Shown here in pieces: positions 1-5,913 of a stretch of DNA of 7,586 nt. The DNA comes from an uncultured Oscillibacter sp. (lineage in GTDB: Bacteria > Bacillota > Clostridia > Oscillospirales > Oscillospiraceae). The translations under genes were made by a program, and so were the position numbers. The notes under the pieces are model-generated. The model was not told where the DNA came from. It worked only from the letters and a program-made list of their open reading frames with translations, and made no database searches. Location of the stretch: contig CAOJHG010000088.1 of the NCBI GenBank assembly GCA_948435975.1, forward strand, positions 1 to 7,586. Direction: 5' to 3'. How positions within the stretch are numbered: position 1 is the first letter of the stretch; the number at the start of each line of letters is the position of its first letter.

Positions 1-116
1 AGCTTATAACAGGGCTTACAACAGAGCTTACAGCAGAGCTTACAGCAAAAACTGCTCAGTATGAATACTATCGTGACAAGCTGCTGACTTTTCAGGCATT
101 AAACGCTAAAGACTAA
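1..116 (+). CDS. hsdS: Type I restriction-modification specificity subunit (HsdS), C-terminal end only
   Basis: This frame is open from the left edge (first full codon at 3) to TAA at 114-116, giving about 37 residues. It ends with [13 protein letters not shown], which matches the conserved (K/A)[10 protein letters not shown](T/S)F signature closing the distal helical region of HsdS proteins. HsdS carries two target recognition domains joined by helical spacers and directs the HsdM/HsdR complex to a split DNA site. Only the final spacer helix is visible. The recognition domains, start and partner genes lie off the left edge. Four tandem four-residue units ([16 protein letters not shown]) precede the signature, resembling the TAEL repeats of EcoR124-family HsdS. 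By hand count the first 120 bases are about 41% GC, lower than the following genes, which fits an accessory gene. Whether the gene is full length, a half-size subunit or a silent shuffling cassette cannot be told. Confidence 0.8.
   Translation, partial: LITGLTTELTAELTAKTAQYEYYRDKLLTFQALNAKD
2..49 (+). repeat. 12-bp tandem repeat inside hsdS, four units (TAEL-like)
   Basis: Four consecutive 12-bp units lie at 2-13, 14-25, 26-37 and 38-49. The consensus is gcttacarcaga. Units 2 and 3 differ by one base, and the outer units are more diverged. The period is four codons, so gain or loss of a unit keeps the frame and adds or removes about one helical turn (LTAE). The array may begin before the window. 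In EcoR124I and its variant, changing the number of TAEL repeats between the two recognition domains changes the spacer length in the DNA target. Here the array is in the distal (C-terminal) helical region, so the effect is less certain. Confidence 0.85.
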
Positions 117-126
117 CAGAAAATTA

Positions 127-155
127 TTTACAGGCTTGGTTTTCTGTGGTAAGAT
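127..155 (+). promoter_or_regulatory. Candidate sigma-A promoter for trmB with extended -10
   Basis: TTTACA (127-132, five of six to TTGACA) is followed after 17 nt by TAAGAT (150-155, four of six to TATAAT). TGG lies directly upstream of it, a TGn extended -10. Transcription would start near 162 and leave a leader of about 64 nt. An 8-bp inverted repeat (ACAGAAAA 116-123, TTTTCTGT 140-147) brackets the -35 element and could be an operator, but it begins in the hsdS stop codon and may be fortuitous. Confidence 0.45.
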
Positions 156-177
156 GTTCGGGAAACAGCCGCCTTGA

Positions 178-201
178 CCCGGAATTCCCGGGCTTTTCTT
201 T
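178..201 (+). terminator. Small terminator-like hairpin between hsdS and trmB
   Basis: CCCGG (178-182) pairs with CCGGG (188-192) across a 5-nt loop, and CTTTTCTTT (193-201) follows. It would end hsdS transcription. It also lies between the candidate trmB promoter and the trmB ribosome binding site, so it could act as an attenuator, or the trmB promoter call could be wrong. The stem is short (five G-C pairs) and the T-tract is interrupted, so the call is weak. Confidence 0.35.
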
Positions 202-225
202 GCGGCGGCGTATGGAGGATTCCCT

Positions 226-918
226 ATGCGAATGAGGAAAAAGAAAAACCTGATCCCCCGAATGGAGCGCTGCGGCCGGAGTCTGATCCAAGACCCCTAT
301 GACCGCCCCGGCAAATGGATAGAGCTGATGCCCCAGGCCCAGGCACTGCACTTAGAGCTCGGCTGTGGGAAGGGCCGCTTCACCGCTGGAACCGCAAAGG
401 CAAATCCAGATGTCCTGTTGATCGCCTTGGAGCGGGTCCCGGACGCAATGGTAGTGGCAATGGAGCGCTGTGCAAACGAGGACCTGTTCAACGCCTATTT
501 TATCAGCGCCGACGCCAACCAGCTTCCCAGCTTCTTCGCTCCCGGCGAGGTGGACCGCATCTATGTCAACTTCTGCGACCCCTGGCCCAGTAAGCGTCAT
601 GCGAAACGCCGTCTGGTACACGGAAATTTTCTCAAGCTCTACCGGCAGGTCTTGAAACCCGGAGGACAAATCCACTTCAAGACAGACAATGTGGGGCTCT
701 TTGCCTTTGCCGTGGAGGAATTCCCAAACTTTGGCTTTACACTGTCCGAGGTCACCTGGAACCTCCATGAGCATAGGCCGCAGGGAATCATGACTGATTA
801 CGAATCCAAATTCCATGAGCAGGGCCAGCCCATTCACCGCCTGGTAGCAACTATGGCGGACTGGACGCCTCCGCTGGAGGAGGACCCATCTGACGGCTCG
901 AAGGAAGACAATGTATAA
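226..918 (+). CDS. trmB: tRNA (guanine-N7-)-methyltransferase TrmB
   Basis: TrmB is the cytoplasmic enzyme that methylates N7 of G46 in the variable loop of many tRNAs, using S-adenosylmethionine. The 230-residue protein is of usual family length. It begins MRMRKKK, as many Firmicute TrmB proteins do. The SAM-binding motif I is LELGCGKG (residues 43-50), with the acidic ribose-binding Glu at about 69. The family hallmark NFCDPWPSKRHAKRR (115-129) includes the conserved catalytic-site Asp118. The C-terminal motif TDYESKF (190-196) is followed by GQPIHRL. The ATG at 226 is chosen because GGAGGA (214-219) sits six bases upstream. It is a single-gene unit that runs into a terminator shared with the converging ATPase gene. 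The short acidic tail after residue 215 (PPLEEDPSDGSKEDNV) lies outside the fold and is likely flexible. Nothing essential appears to be missing. Confidence 0.96.
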   Translation: MRMRKKKNLIPRMERCGRSLIQDPYDRPGKWIELMPQAQALHLELGCGKGRFTAGTAKANPDVLLIALERVPDAMVVAMERCANEDLFNAYFISADANQLPSFFAPGEVDRIYVNFCDPWPSKRHAKRRLVHGNFLKLYRQVLKPGGQIHFKTDNVGLFAFAVEEFPNFGFTLSEVTWNLHEHRPQGIMTDYESKFHEQGQPIHRLVATMADWTPPLEEDPSDGSKEDNV

Positions 919-930
919 ACGGCCTTTTTG

Positions 931-984
931 AAAAAAGCAGAAGCGGCGTATGAGGATCATTCCCTGCGCCGCTTCTGTTTCTGT
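931..984. terminator. Bidirectional terminator between trmB and the converging ATPase gene
   Basis: CAGAAGCGGCG (938-948) pairs perfectly with CGCCGCTTCTG (967-977), an 11-bp stem with an 18-nt loop. On the plus strand TTTCTGT follows. On the minus strand the stem is followed by CTTTTTTC, a better T-tract. It lies 19 nt after the trmB stop and 25 nt after the stop of the minus-strand gene, so it can serve both. Confidence 0.8.
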
Positions 985-1002
985 AAAATCGGAAAGCTCT
1001 TT

Positions 1003-2067
1003 TTACATGTAGCTTAGGAGCCGGCCAGCCTCCAGCGCGGCAGCAGCCCGCACGCCATCGAAGTCTACATAAGGATTATAGACTGCTTCCAGTGCATCAT
1101 GATTTTGCTTCGCATCTTTCAGCGCACCTACCGCCTCTTCTCGGAGAATAGAGACCATCCGGCTCTGGAAACGCAGGCGGGCCTTTCCTTCCACCTCTGT
1201 CATGGTCTCCAGGCGGATACGGCGGTACGGCTTTTTCCCGTAGTCCATATGCGTGTTGGAGGTCACAAACGCCAACCCAAGCCCTGGCACCAGAAGATGT
1301 TCGATCCGCGCAGGGTCCTCCGGGGATACGCAGATAATGGTGTTCCAGCCGTTCTTTACCGCCGTCCTGTGGAGCCGGGCCAGAGAATCTCCCGCCAGTT
1401 CCCAACTGTCCGCGAATTCGTAGACCTTCGGGCAAAGAGCCTCTACACTGTCAAACCGCCAAATGCAGCCCTTGTGGGTGATACTGCCCAGAAAACGCCG
1501 GGTAGTCTTTCCCTGCTGGCCTCCTTTTCCCCGGAGTTCCCGGGCAATCACGCCGCTGATACGACGGTCCATGTGTTCCGCGTTGTAGGTCTTTCCAACA
1601 GCCGCAACTGCATCCAGTTCGACCTGCCGGGCAGCTTTCAGGCAATGGTATGCCCGAACATATGCCGACTGGTAGGCATGAGTCCTAGCCTTCACCTCCT
1701 CTGCCGCCGCCTTCGCAGCCGTCAAATCGTAGAACTGCCCCAGATTTACATAGCGGTCTACCGCCGCCGGATAGCGGGGCTCGATCACGTGGGGCGAAGT
1801 ACCGTCCACCATAGCGCAGCGAAGCTCTGGAAGAACTACACCGTCCAGAGAATCCGGGTCCCCAGAACACCAAAGATATTCTACCATTGCGCCTGCCTGC
1901 TCCATTGTGTGCCCAATCTCTTTCATGAATGTATTCTTTCCCACGCCTGGGCCGCCCTTCAAAATCATGAAATCATATGTATCCTCTAAATCCACAATTT
2001 CTGAAAACAAGTTCCGAAAACCCTCTCCGCTGTTGGCTCCGGCAAAAAAATTCGTAACGAGTGCCAT
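1003..2067 (-). CDS. P-loop ATPase of unknown function (PRK06851-like)
   Basis: The 354-residue protein resembles the uncharacterised PRK06851-type ATPases of Firmicutes, recalled by pattern: an N-terminal FFAGANSGEGFRNLF, a P-loop preceded by ILKGG, a VDGTSPHVIEPRYPAAVD block (87-104), and a second half starting RFLGSIT with IEHLLVPGLGLAFVTSN (255-271). The biological role is not known. No signal peptide or membrane segment is visible, so it is probably cytosolic. The P-loop reads GGPGVGKNT (38-46), with Asn45 where Walker A normally has the Mg-coordinating Ser/Thr and a Thr one place later. In the second half, the region aligning with a second P-loop in some relatives (about 215-232, VYEFADSWELAGDSLARL) has no GxxxxGK. 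The middle (115-190) is helical, rich in Ala, Arg and Lys. The ATG at 2067 is supported by AGGAGG (2075-2080 on the plus strand) seven bases upstream. It is transcribed alone, isolated by terminators on both sides. I find no convincing promoter in its upstream spacer. Confidence 0.8.
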   Translation of the reverse strand: MALVTNFFAGANSGEGFRNLFSEIVDLEDTYDFMILKGGPGVGKNTFMKEIGHTMEQAGAMVEYLWCSGDPDSLDGVVLPELRCAMVDGTSPHVIEPRYPAAVDRYVNLGQFYDLTAAKAAAEEVKARTHAYQSAYVRAYHCLKAARQVELDAVAAVGKTYNAEHMDRRISGVIARELRGKGGQQGKTTRRFLGSITHKGCIWRFDSVEALCPKVYEFADSWELAGDSLARLHRTAVKNGWNTIICVSPEDPARIEHLLVPGLGLAFVTSNTHMDYGKKPYRRIRLETMTEVEGKARLRFQSRMVSILREEAVGALKDAKQNHDALEAVYNPYVDFDGVRAAAALEAGRLLSYM

Positions 2068-2279
2068 AAGCTCTCCTCCTCATGTCATTTCACTTTCAGC
2101 CTATGCCGGAAGCCTCTCATTTGACAGCGATTTCAGTCCCAAATTCCAATCCAGCCAGCCTATTCCTCTCTTCTCAAAATTGCGATAAACGCCTCAAGCA
2201 CAGTTAAGCCCCGCTCTCTTGGAACAAAAGCCTTTCTTTCAAATCTTTACCTTGGAATCGCATGAGGCCGCCTTCATAT

Positions 2280-2320
2280 AAAAAGACAGACTGCCCACAT
2301 GAAAGGCAGTCTGTTTTTCT
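2280..2320. terminator. Strong intrinsic terminator downstream of engB
   Basis: ACAGACTGCC (2286-2295) pairs with GGCAGTCTGT (2305-2314), a 10-bp stem with a 9-nt loop. On the minus strand the stem is followed by CTTTTTATATG, which ends the lon-engB transcript about 45 nt after the engB stop. On the plus strand it is followed by TTTTTCTTATTTC, so it also blocks any antisense read-through toward engB. The rest of the 2068-2358 spacer shows no gene and no clear promoter. Confidence 0.85.
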
Positions 2321-2358
2321 TATTTCTTCAAGATTTTGCGCTTTCAAGAGATAAGCGG

Positions 2359-2976
2359 TCAGTCCCTCTTTTCACTGCCGCTTGGGAACCCGGCACAGGC
2401 GGCGTTCAACAGGCGCAAGAGTTCTTCCTTGCCCACACCCTTTTCCGCTGAGAAAGGGATGAGCGTCTCCTCCTCTCCCAGCTCCAGCGTCTCTCGAATC
2501 AGCATGAGGGCCGGTTCGATCTGACTCTTTTTCAGTTTATCCTGCTTGTTCGCCACGATGATCTCCGGGCACTCGGTTTCCTGAAACCAGCGGTGCATCG
2601 TCAAATCGTCCGCCGTGGGCTTATGCCGGATGTCTACAATCAGCACGCCGGCTGTAATGCGGGCTTCCTGAAAGTAGCTGTCCATCAGTCTCCCCCAGCG
2701 CTCTTTCTCCGCCTTGGAAACTTTTGCATAGCCATAGCCAGGCAAATCTACCAGGTACGCTTTTCGGTCTACTAAAAAATAGTTTACCTGGGTCGTCTTT
2801 CCCGGAGACGTGCCTACATAGGCCAGATTCTTCCGGTTCAGCAGGCGGTTGATTACGGAGGACTTCCCTACATTCGACCGCCCCGCAAAGGCAAACTGCG
2901 GGAGACCGTCCCACAAAAACTGTTCCTTGGTCCCAGCAGAGCGCGAAAACTCCGCCTTCCCAAAATTGATTGCCAT
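2359..2976 (-). CDS. engB: Ribosome biogenesis GTPase EngB/YsxC
   Basis: EngB (YsxC/YihA) is a small TRAFAC-class GTPase that binds the maturing 50S subunit and is essential in several bacteria. The 205 residues are close to family length. The G motifs are in order: G1 GRSNVGKS (32-39), G2 in GKTTQ (Thr61/62), G3 DLPGYG (77-82), G4 NKQD (143-146) and G5 SAEKG (176-180). The EngB-typical DIRHKPTADD (115-124) is also present. Many EngB proteins have TKxD at G4. This one has the general NKxD form, which should still recognise guanine. The ATG at 2976 is preceded by GAGGAG (2982-2987, plus strand) with a 5-nt gap. It lies 114 nt downstream of lon in the same direction with no terminator between, so co-transcription with lon is likely, as in Bacillus lonA-ysxC. 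A strong terminator follows it. Confidence 0.96.
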   Translation of the reverse strand: MAINFGKAEFSRSAGTKEQFLWDGLPQFAFAGRSNVGKSSVINRLLNRKNLAYVGTSPGKTTQVNYFLVDRKAYLVDLPGYGYAKVSKAEKERWGRLMDSYFQEARITAGVLIVDIRHKPTADDLTMHRWFQETECPEIIVANKQDKLKKSQIEPALMLIRETLELGEEETLIPFSAEKGVGKEELLRLLNAACAGFPSGSEKRD

Positions 2977-3090
2977 AATTGCTCCTCTTCTATCTTTTCC
3001 TCAATTTTCTTCCGTGTTTCCGCCATATCAGCGGTCTTCTCTAATGAGAACACGAGAATAAATCAAGAGATTCTCTTTTCGGGCCGTCCG

Positions 3091-5514
3091 CTATTGCAGC
3101 AGCGCGCTATCTCCACCGGCAGACGGCTGGATAGCAGGGGTGAAAGCAGATAAAGACGGTTCCTCCCGCAAATCCTCCCGGGCTGTATTGGAGCACAGGG
3201 CAGCGGCAAAAACCTGGTCCACCGTTTCCACCGGAATGAACTTCAAAGCCGTCCGAACAGTCTGGTCAATCTCTTCCAGGTCCCGCACGTTATCCTTTGG
3301 AATCAGCACTGTGCCAATCCCATTCCGGTGGGCCGCCATGGTTTTCTCCTTCAAGCCTCCGATGGGCAGCACCCGGCCTCGCAGCGTCACTTCGCCCGTC
3401 ATCGCAATGCCCGCTTTTACTTTCCGCTCCGTCAGAGCAGACAGCATGGCTGTGGCAATGGCAATCCCAGCGGAAGGGCCGTCCTTTGGTACCGCACCCT
3501 CTGGGAAATGAACGTGAATATCCTTCGTCTTGTAAAAATCTCCTTCGATTCCCAGAGAGACCGTCCGGCTCCGCAGACAGCTCAGAGCAGCTTGGGCGGA
3601 TTCCTTCATCACATCTCCCAGGTTTCCGGTGATTTCCAGCTTTCCAGAGCCTTCCATCACATTGACTTCCACTTCCAGAATCTCGCCGCCGCTCTCCGTC
3701 CAAGCAAGGCCGTTTACAATGCCAACTTCCTCCCGTTCCGTATGCAGAGATGGCGGATATGGCTGGCAGTCCAGCAGCTTTGGCAGGTCCTCCTCCAACA
3801 CCACCAAACGTTTTGCCTTCTTATCCGCCACCAGCCGCATATCTGCCTTCCTGCACAGAGCCGCCAGACGGCGTTCCAGAAGACGGACGCCGGATTCCCT
3901 TGTATAGTCCCGGACGATTGCCCGCAGCACATCCTCGCTGACCTTCATCGCGCTCTTGCGGAGGCCGTGCTCTTTCATTTGCTTAGGCAGGAGATGGCGA
4001 ATGGCGATTTGAATCTTCTCCTCGTCTGTATAACTGGACAGACGAATAACCTCCATGCGGTCCAGCAGCGGGCGGGGGATCGTGTCCGTGGTGTTGGCGG
4101 TGGTAATGAACATGACTTGACTCAAATCTACGGGAACTTCCATGTAGTGGTCCCGGAACGTGTGGTTCTGCTCGCTGTCCAGCACCTCCAGAAGAGCGGA
4201 AGCAGGGTCTCCCCGATAGTCGTTTCCCAGTTTGTCAATCTCATCCAGCAGCAACAGGGGATTCATGGACCCGCCCCGGATAATGGCGTCGATCACCCGC
4301 CCCGGCATAGACCCTATGTAGGTCCTGCGGTGGCCGCGAATATCCGCCTCATCCCGCACGCCGCCCAAGGACAGTCTGGCCAGCTTCCGGTTCAACGCCT
4401 TCGCTACGGAAATGGCAATTGAGGTCTTGCCCACGCCTGGAGGTCCTACCAGACAGAGAATCTGCCCCTTCCCCTCCGGATTCATCTGGCGGACGGCGAT
4501 GGTCTCCAAGATACGCTCCTTTACCTTTGTCATGCCGAAGTGGTCCCGCTCCAGCACTTTTCGGGCTGTCTCCACGCTGACGCGCTCCCGCGTGGTATGG
4601 TTCCACGGCATCTCCAGGCACACATCCAGGTAATTCCGAATCACTGAGGCCTCAGCGCTTCCATAGGGCTGGCGGGACAGCTTGCTGACCTCCTTCAAAA
4701 GATGGTTCTCTGTCTCCTCCTCCAACTGGAGCGCCAGAATCTTGTCCCGGTAATCTCCGGCGTCGTCATCATCGTCCACTTCGCCCAGTTCGTTTTGCAG
4801 GACGCGAATCTGAGTCCGCAGAATCTGGTCCCGCTGGGTCCGCACCAACTGATCCCGAATCTTATCCTCCATCTCGTGCTCAAAACCCAGCACATTGCAT
4901 TCCCGGGCCAAAAAGTTGTTCAGTTTCCGGAGGCGGCTGAACGGGGCAAGCTCCTCCAATATCTCCTGCTTCTCTGTATGGCGCAGGGGAATATTCTGGG
5001 CAATAAAATCCGCCAGATAGCCCACATCCCGGCAGTCCATGACCGCTGTAATGATCTCCTCTGGAATGCTGCCGGAAAGCTGGGTGTACTCTCCAAAGAG
5101 GTTCCACGCCTGCCGCAGAAGGGCCTCTGTCCGGGGACTGCGGCGAAACGCATCAGAAACCGCCTCCTCTTGTACCTCCTCTACGTTGGCCTGGAGATAC
5201 GGAACTGACTGCCAAAGATGCCGCATCCGCGCCCGGCACCGTCCCTCCACCATCACACGGACGGAATTGGGGGAAAGGCGCAGGACCTGTCGGATATGAG
5301 AGATGGTCCCCAAAACATAAAGGTCCTTCTCCTCCGGCAAATCTACACTGATCTCCCGCTGAGTCACCAGGAAGACTTCCTGATCTGTTTCCATAGCCCG
5401 CTCCAGGGCCGCAATGGAGATCCGGCGCTCCACATCAAAGGTCAGGCTCATGTGGGGAAACACCGTCAATCCACGCAGCGCTAACACAGGGATGTTCATA
5501 GTCAACAATTCCAT
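3091..5514 (-). CDS. lon: ATP-dependent protease La (Lon, LonA type)
   Basis: Lon is a cytosolic, homohexameric AAA+ serine protease that degrades misfolded and selected regulatory proteins. Counting from the ATG at 5514 the protein has 807 residues, normal for LonA. The N-terminal substrate-binding domain begins IPVLALRGLTVFPHM. A coiled, acidic linker with five Asp in a row (about 247-251) precedes the AAA+ domain. That domain has Walker A GPPGVGKT (357-364), Walker B LLLLDEID (420-427) and a sensor-1 stretch FITTANTTDTIP (469-480). The protease domain has the catalytic Ser in KDGPSAG (Ser681) and the catalytic Lys in GGLKEK (Lys722). After the core, a tail of about 34 low-complexity residues rich in Ser, Ala and Pro follows. 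A longer reading from TTG at 5565 adds 17 unlike residues and has no ribosome binding site. The terminator after clpX means lon needs its own promoter. I saw no CIRCE or CtsR operator upstream. Confidence 0.97.
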   Translation of the reverse strand: MELLTMNIPVLALRGLTVFPHMSLTFDVERRISIAALERAMETDQEVFLVTQREISVDLPEEKDLYVLGTISHIRQVLRLSPNSVRVMVEGRCRARMRHLWQSVPYLQANVEEVQEEAVSDAFRRSPRTEALLRQAWNLFGEYTQLSGSIPEEIITAVMDCRDVGYLADFIAQNIPLRHTEKQEILEELAPFSRLRKLNNFLARECNVLGFEHEMEDKIRDQLVRTQRDQILRTQIRVLQNELGEVDDDDDAGDYRDKILALQLEEETENHLLKEVSKLSRQPYGSAEASVIRNYLDVCLEMPWNHTTRERVSVETARKVLERDHFGMTKVKERILETIAVRQMNPEGKGQILCLVGPPGVGKTSIAISVAKALNRKLARLSLGGVRDEADIRGHRRTYIGSMPGRVIDAIIRGGSMNPLLLLDEIDKLGNDYRGDPASALLEVLDSEQNHTFRDHYMEVPVDLSQVMFITTANTTDTIPRPLLDRMEVIRLSSYTDEEKIQIAIRHLLPKQMKEHGLRKSAMKVSEDVLRAIVRDYTRESGVRLLERRLAALCRKADMRLVADKKAKRLVVLEEDLPKLLDCQPYPPSLHTEREEVGIVNGLAWTESGGEILEVEVNVMEGSGKLEITGNLGDVMKESAQAALSCLRSRTVSLGIEGDFYKTKDIHVHFPEGAVPKDGPSAGIAIATAMLSALTERKVKAGIAMTGEVTLRGRVLPIGGLKEKTMAAHRNGIGTVLIPKDNVRDLEEIDQTVRTALKFIPVETVDQVFAAALCSNTAREDLREEPSLSAFTPAIQPSAGGDSALLQ

Positions 5515-5522
5515 AGGACATT

Positions 5523-5528
5523 TCCTTT
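5523..5528 (-). promoter_or_regulatory. lon ribosome binding site that fixes the ATG at 5514
   Basis: On the minus strand AAAGGA lies 8 nt upstream of the ATG at 5514. The in-frame ATG at 5499 has no purine-rich site at proper distance, and neither does the TTG at 5565. The ATG at 5514 is therefore preferred, placing the LonA N-terminal motif ALRGLTVFPHM close to the start as in other LonA proteins. Confidence 0.65.
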
Positions 5529-5710
5529 CCGAGGTTTCCGATAGACAATACGATGTTGGGTGCAAAGCGAACCCAGGCCTCCGGTCCTCTCAAGCAGCAA
5601 AAACAACATTTCAGCAGAACCTCTCACCTAGCGGGTCCACAAGGGGCAGTCATATAACGCGGGACGGCCTCTACCACCTTAGGGAGTGTATGGGTTTTCC
5701 TCCCTGGATA

Positions 5711-5719
5711 AGAATAGCA
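5711..5719 (-). promoter_or_regulatory. Candidate extended -10 promoter element upstream of lon
   Basis: Read on the minus strand this is TGC-TATTCT, a TGn extended -10 with four of six matches to TATAAT. No good -35 is present 16-18 nt upstream. Transcription would start near 5702-5706, at the edge of the GC-rich self-complementary stretch, leaving a leader of about 190 nt before lon. A second TATTAT box lies at 5732-5737, also without a clear -35. Confidence 0.3.
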
Positions 5720-5763
5720 TGATTTTTTCTAATAATACCCAGTTTACCGCTTCATAAACCAGG

Positions 5764-5793
5764 ATTTTACGCGGCAACTGACCAGCGCGGCAA
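5764..5793 (-). promoter_or_regulatory. Candidate sigma-A promoter for lon
   Basis: On the minus strand TTGCCG (5788-5793, four of six to TTGACA) and TAAAAT (5764-5769, five of six) are separated by 18 nt. It lies downstream of the clpX terminator and about 250 nt upstream of lon, in the right direction. It competes with the extended -10 element at 5711-5719, and sequence alone does not decide between them. Confidence 0.35.
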
Positions 5794-5865
5794 ATTGCAG
5801 CAGTCTCCCTTTTCCAAAGCCGCACACGCTGGAAGAACACACCAAAGTAGTAAACTCTTTTCATA

Positions 5866-5910
5866 CCTGAAAAAAGGATAGAGGAAGGGAACGGCGTCCC
5901 TTCCTCTTTG
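5866..5910 (-). terminator. Intrinsic terminator downstream of clpX
   Basis: AGAGGAAGGGA (5880-5890) pairs with TCCCTTCCTCT (5897-5907), an 11-bp perfect stem with a 6-nt loop that begins 6 nt after the clpX stop. On the minus strand the stem is followed by ATCCTTTTTTCAGG, a T-tract starting four bases after the stem. It separates the clpP-clpX transcript from lon. Confidence 0.8.
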
Positions 5911-5913
5911 TGT

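Larger units (their letters stand above)
5515..5879 (-). other. Non-coding clpX-lon spacer, leader of lon, possibly with a structured RNA
   Basis: No credible gene lies in this spacer. The stretch 5571-5709 is GC-rich and has several complementary segments (plus-strand positions): AGGCC 5575-5579 with GGCCT 5666-5670, GTCCT 5584-5588 with GGGAC 5661-5665 (one G-T pair), AGGGAG 5681-5686 with CTCCCT 5700-5705, and CCCAGG 5572-5577 with CCTGG 5703-5707. The first two stack into a 10-bp helix with a 4-nt bulge. The last two share bases, so they would be alternatives. This could be a structured 5' leader of lon or an independent small RNA about 140-200 nt long (a 6S-like shape was considered). 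I cannot assign a family, and the strand is not certain. Confidence 0.3.

Noticed and set aside
1099..1989. Plus-strand 296-codon open frame opposite the P-loop ATPase gene
   Set aside because: The minus-strand reading has a P-loop, family landmarks and a strong ribosome binding site. The plus-strand frame has none of these.
2121..2150. Perfect TTGACA on the plus strand in the ATPase-engB spacer
   Set aside because: The best -10 is TCCAAT at 18 nt, and transcription would run into a terminator and the antisense of engB with no gene to serve.
2868..3053. Minus-strand open frame between lon and engB (starts GTG, Lys/Glu-rich beginning)
   Set aside because: No ribosome binding site precedes it and most of it overlaps engB in another frame. 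The charged start is probably chance.
3038..3066. Possible internal promoter for engB (TTGATT, 17 nt, TAGAGA on the minus strand) with an adjacent AAGAGA/TCTCTT dyad
   Set aside because: The -10 matches only three of six and the dyad has a one-base centre, so it cannot form a hairpin. Co-transcription with lon explains engB expression adequately.
3328..4422. Long plus-strand open frame of 364 codons opposite lon
   Set aside because: It is antisense to the AAA+ and protease domains of a clearly functional lon. Its translation shows no recognisable family and reflects the GC-biased codons of lon. The 323-codon frame opposite clpX (6361-7332) was rejected for the same reason.
5515..5565. Longer lon reading frame starting at TTG 5565
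   Set aside because: It adds 17 residues unlike LonA N-termini and has no ribosome binding site. The ATG at 5514 has a usable site and matches the family start.
5640..5690. T-box or M-box riboswitch resemblance (GGTGGTA and CTAGGTGAG on the minus strand)
   Set aside because: The remaining conserved elements of either class are absent, and lon is not a usual target of either.
5679..5864. Minus-strand 61-codon open frame in the clpX-lon spacer
   Set aside because: It begins at the T-tract of the clpX terminator, has no ribosome binding site, resembles no known family, and overlaps the candidate lon promoters.
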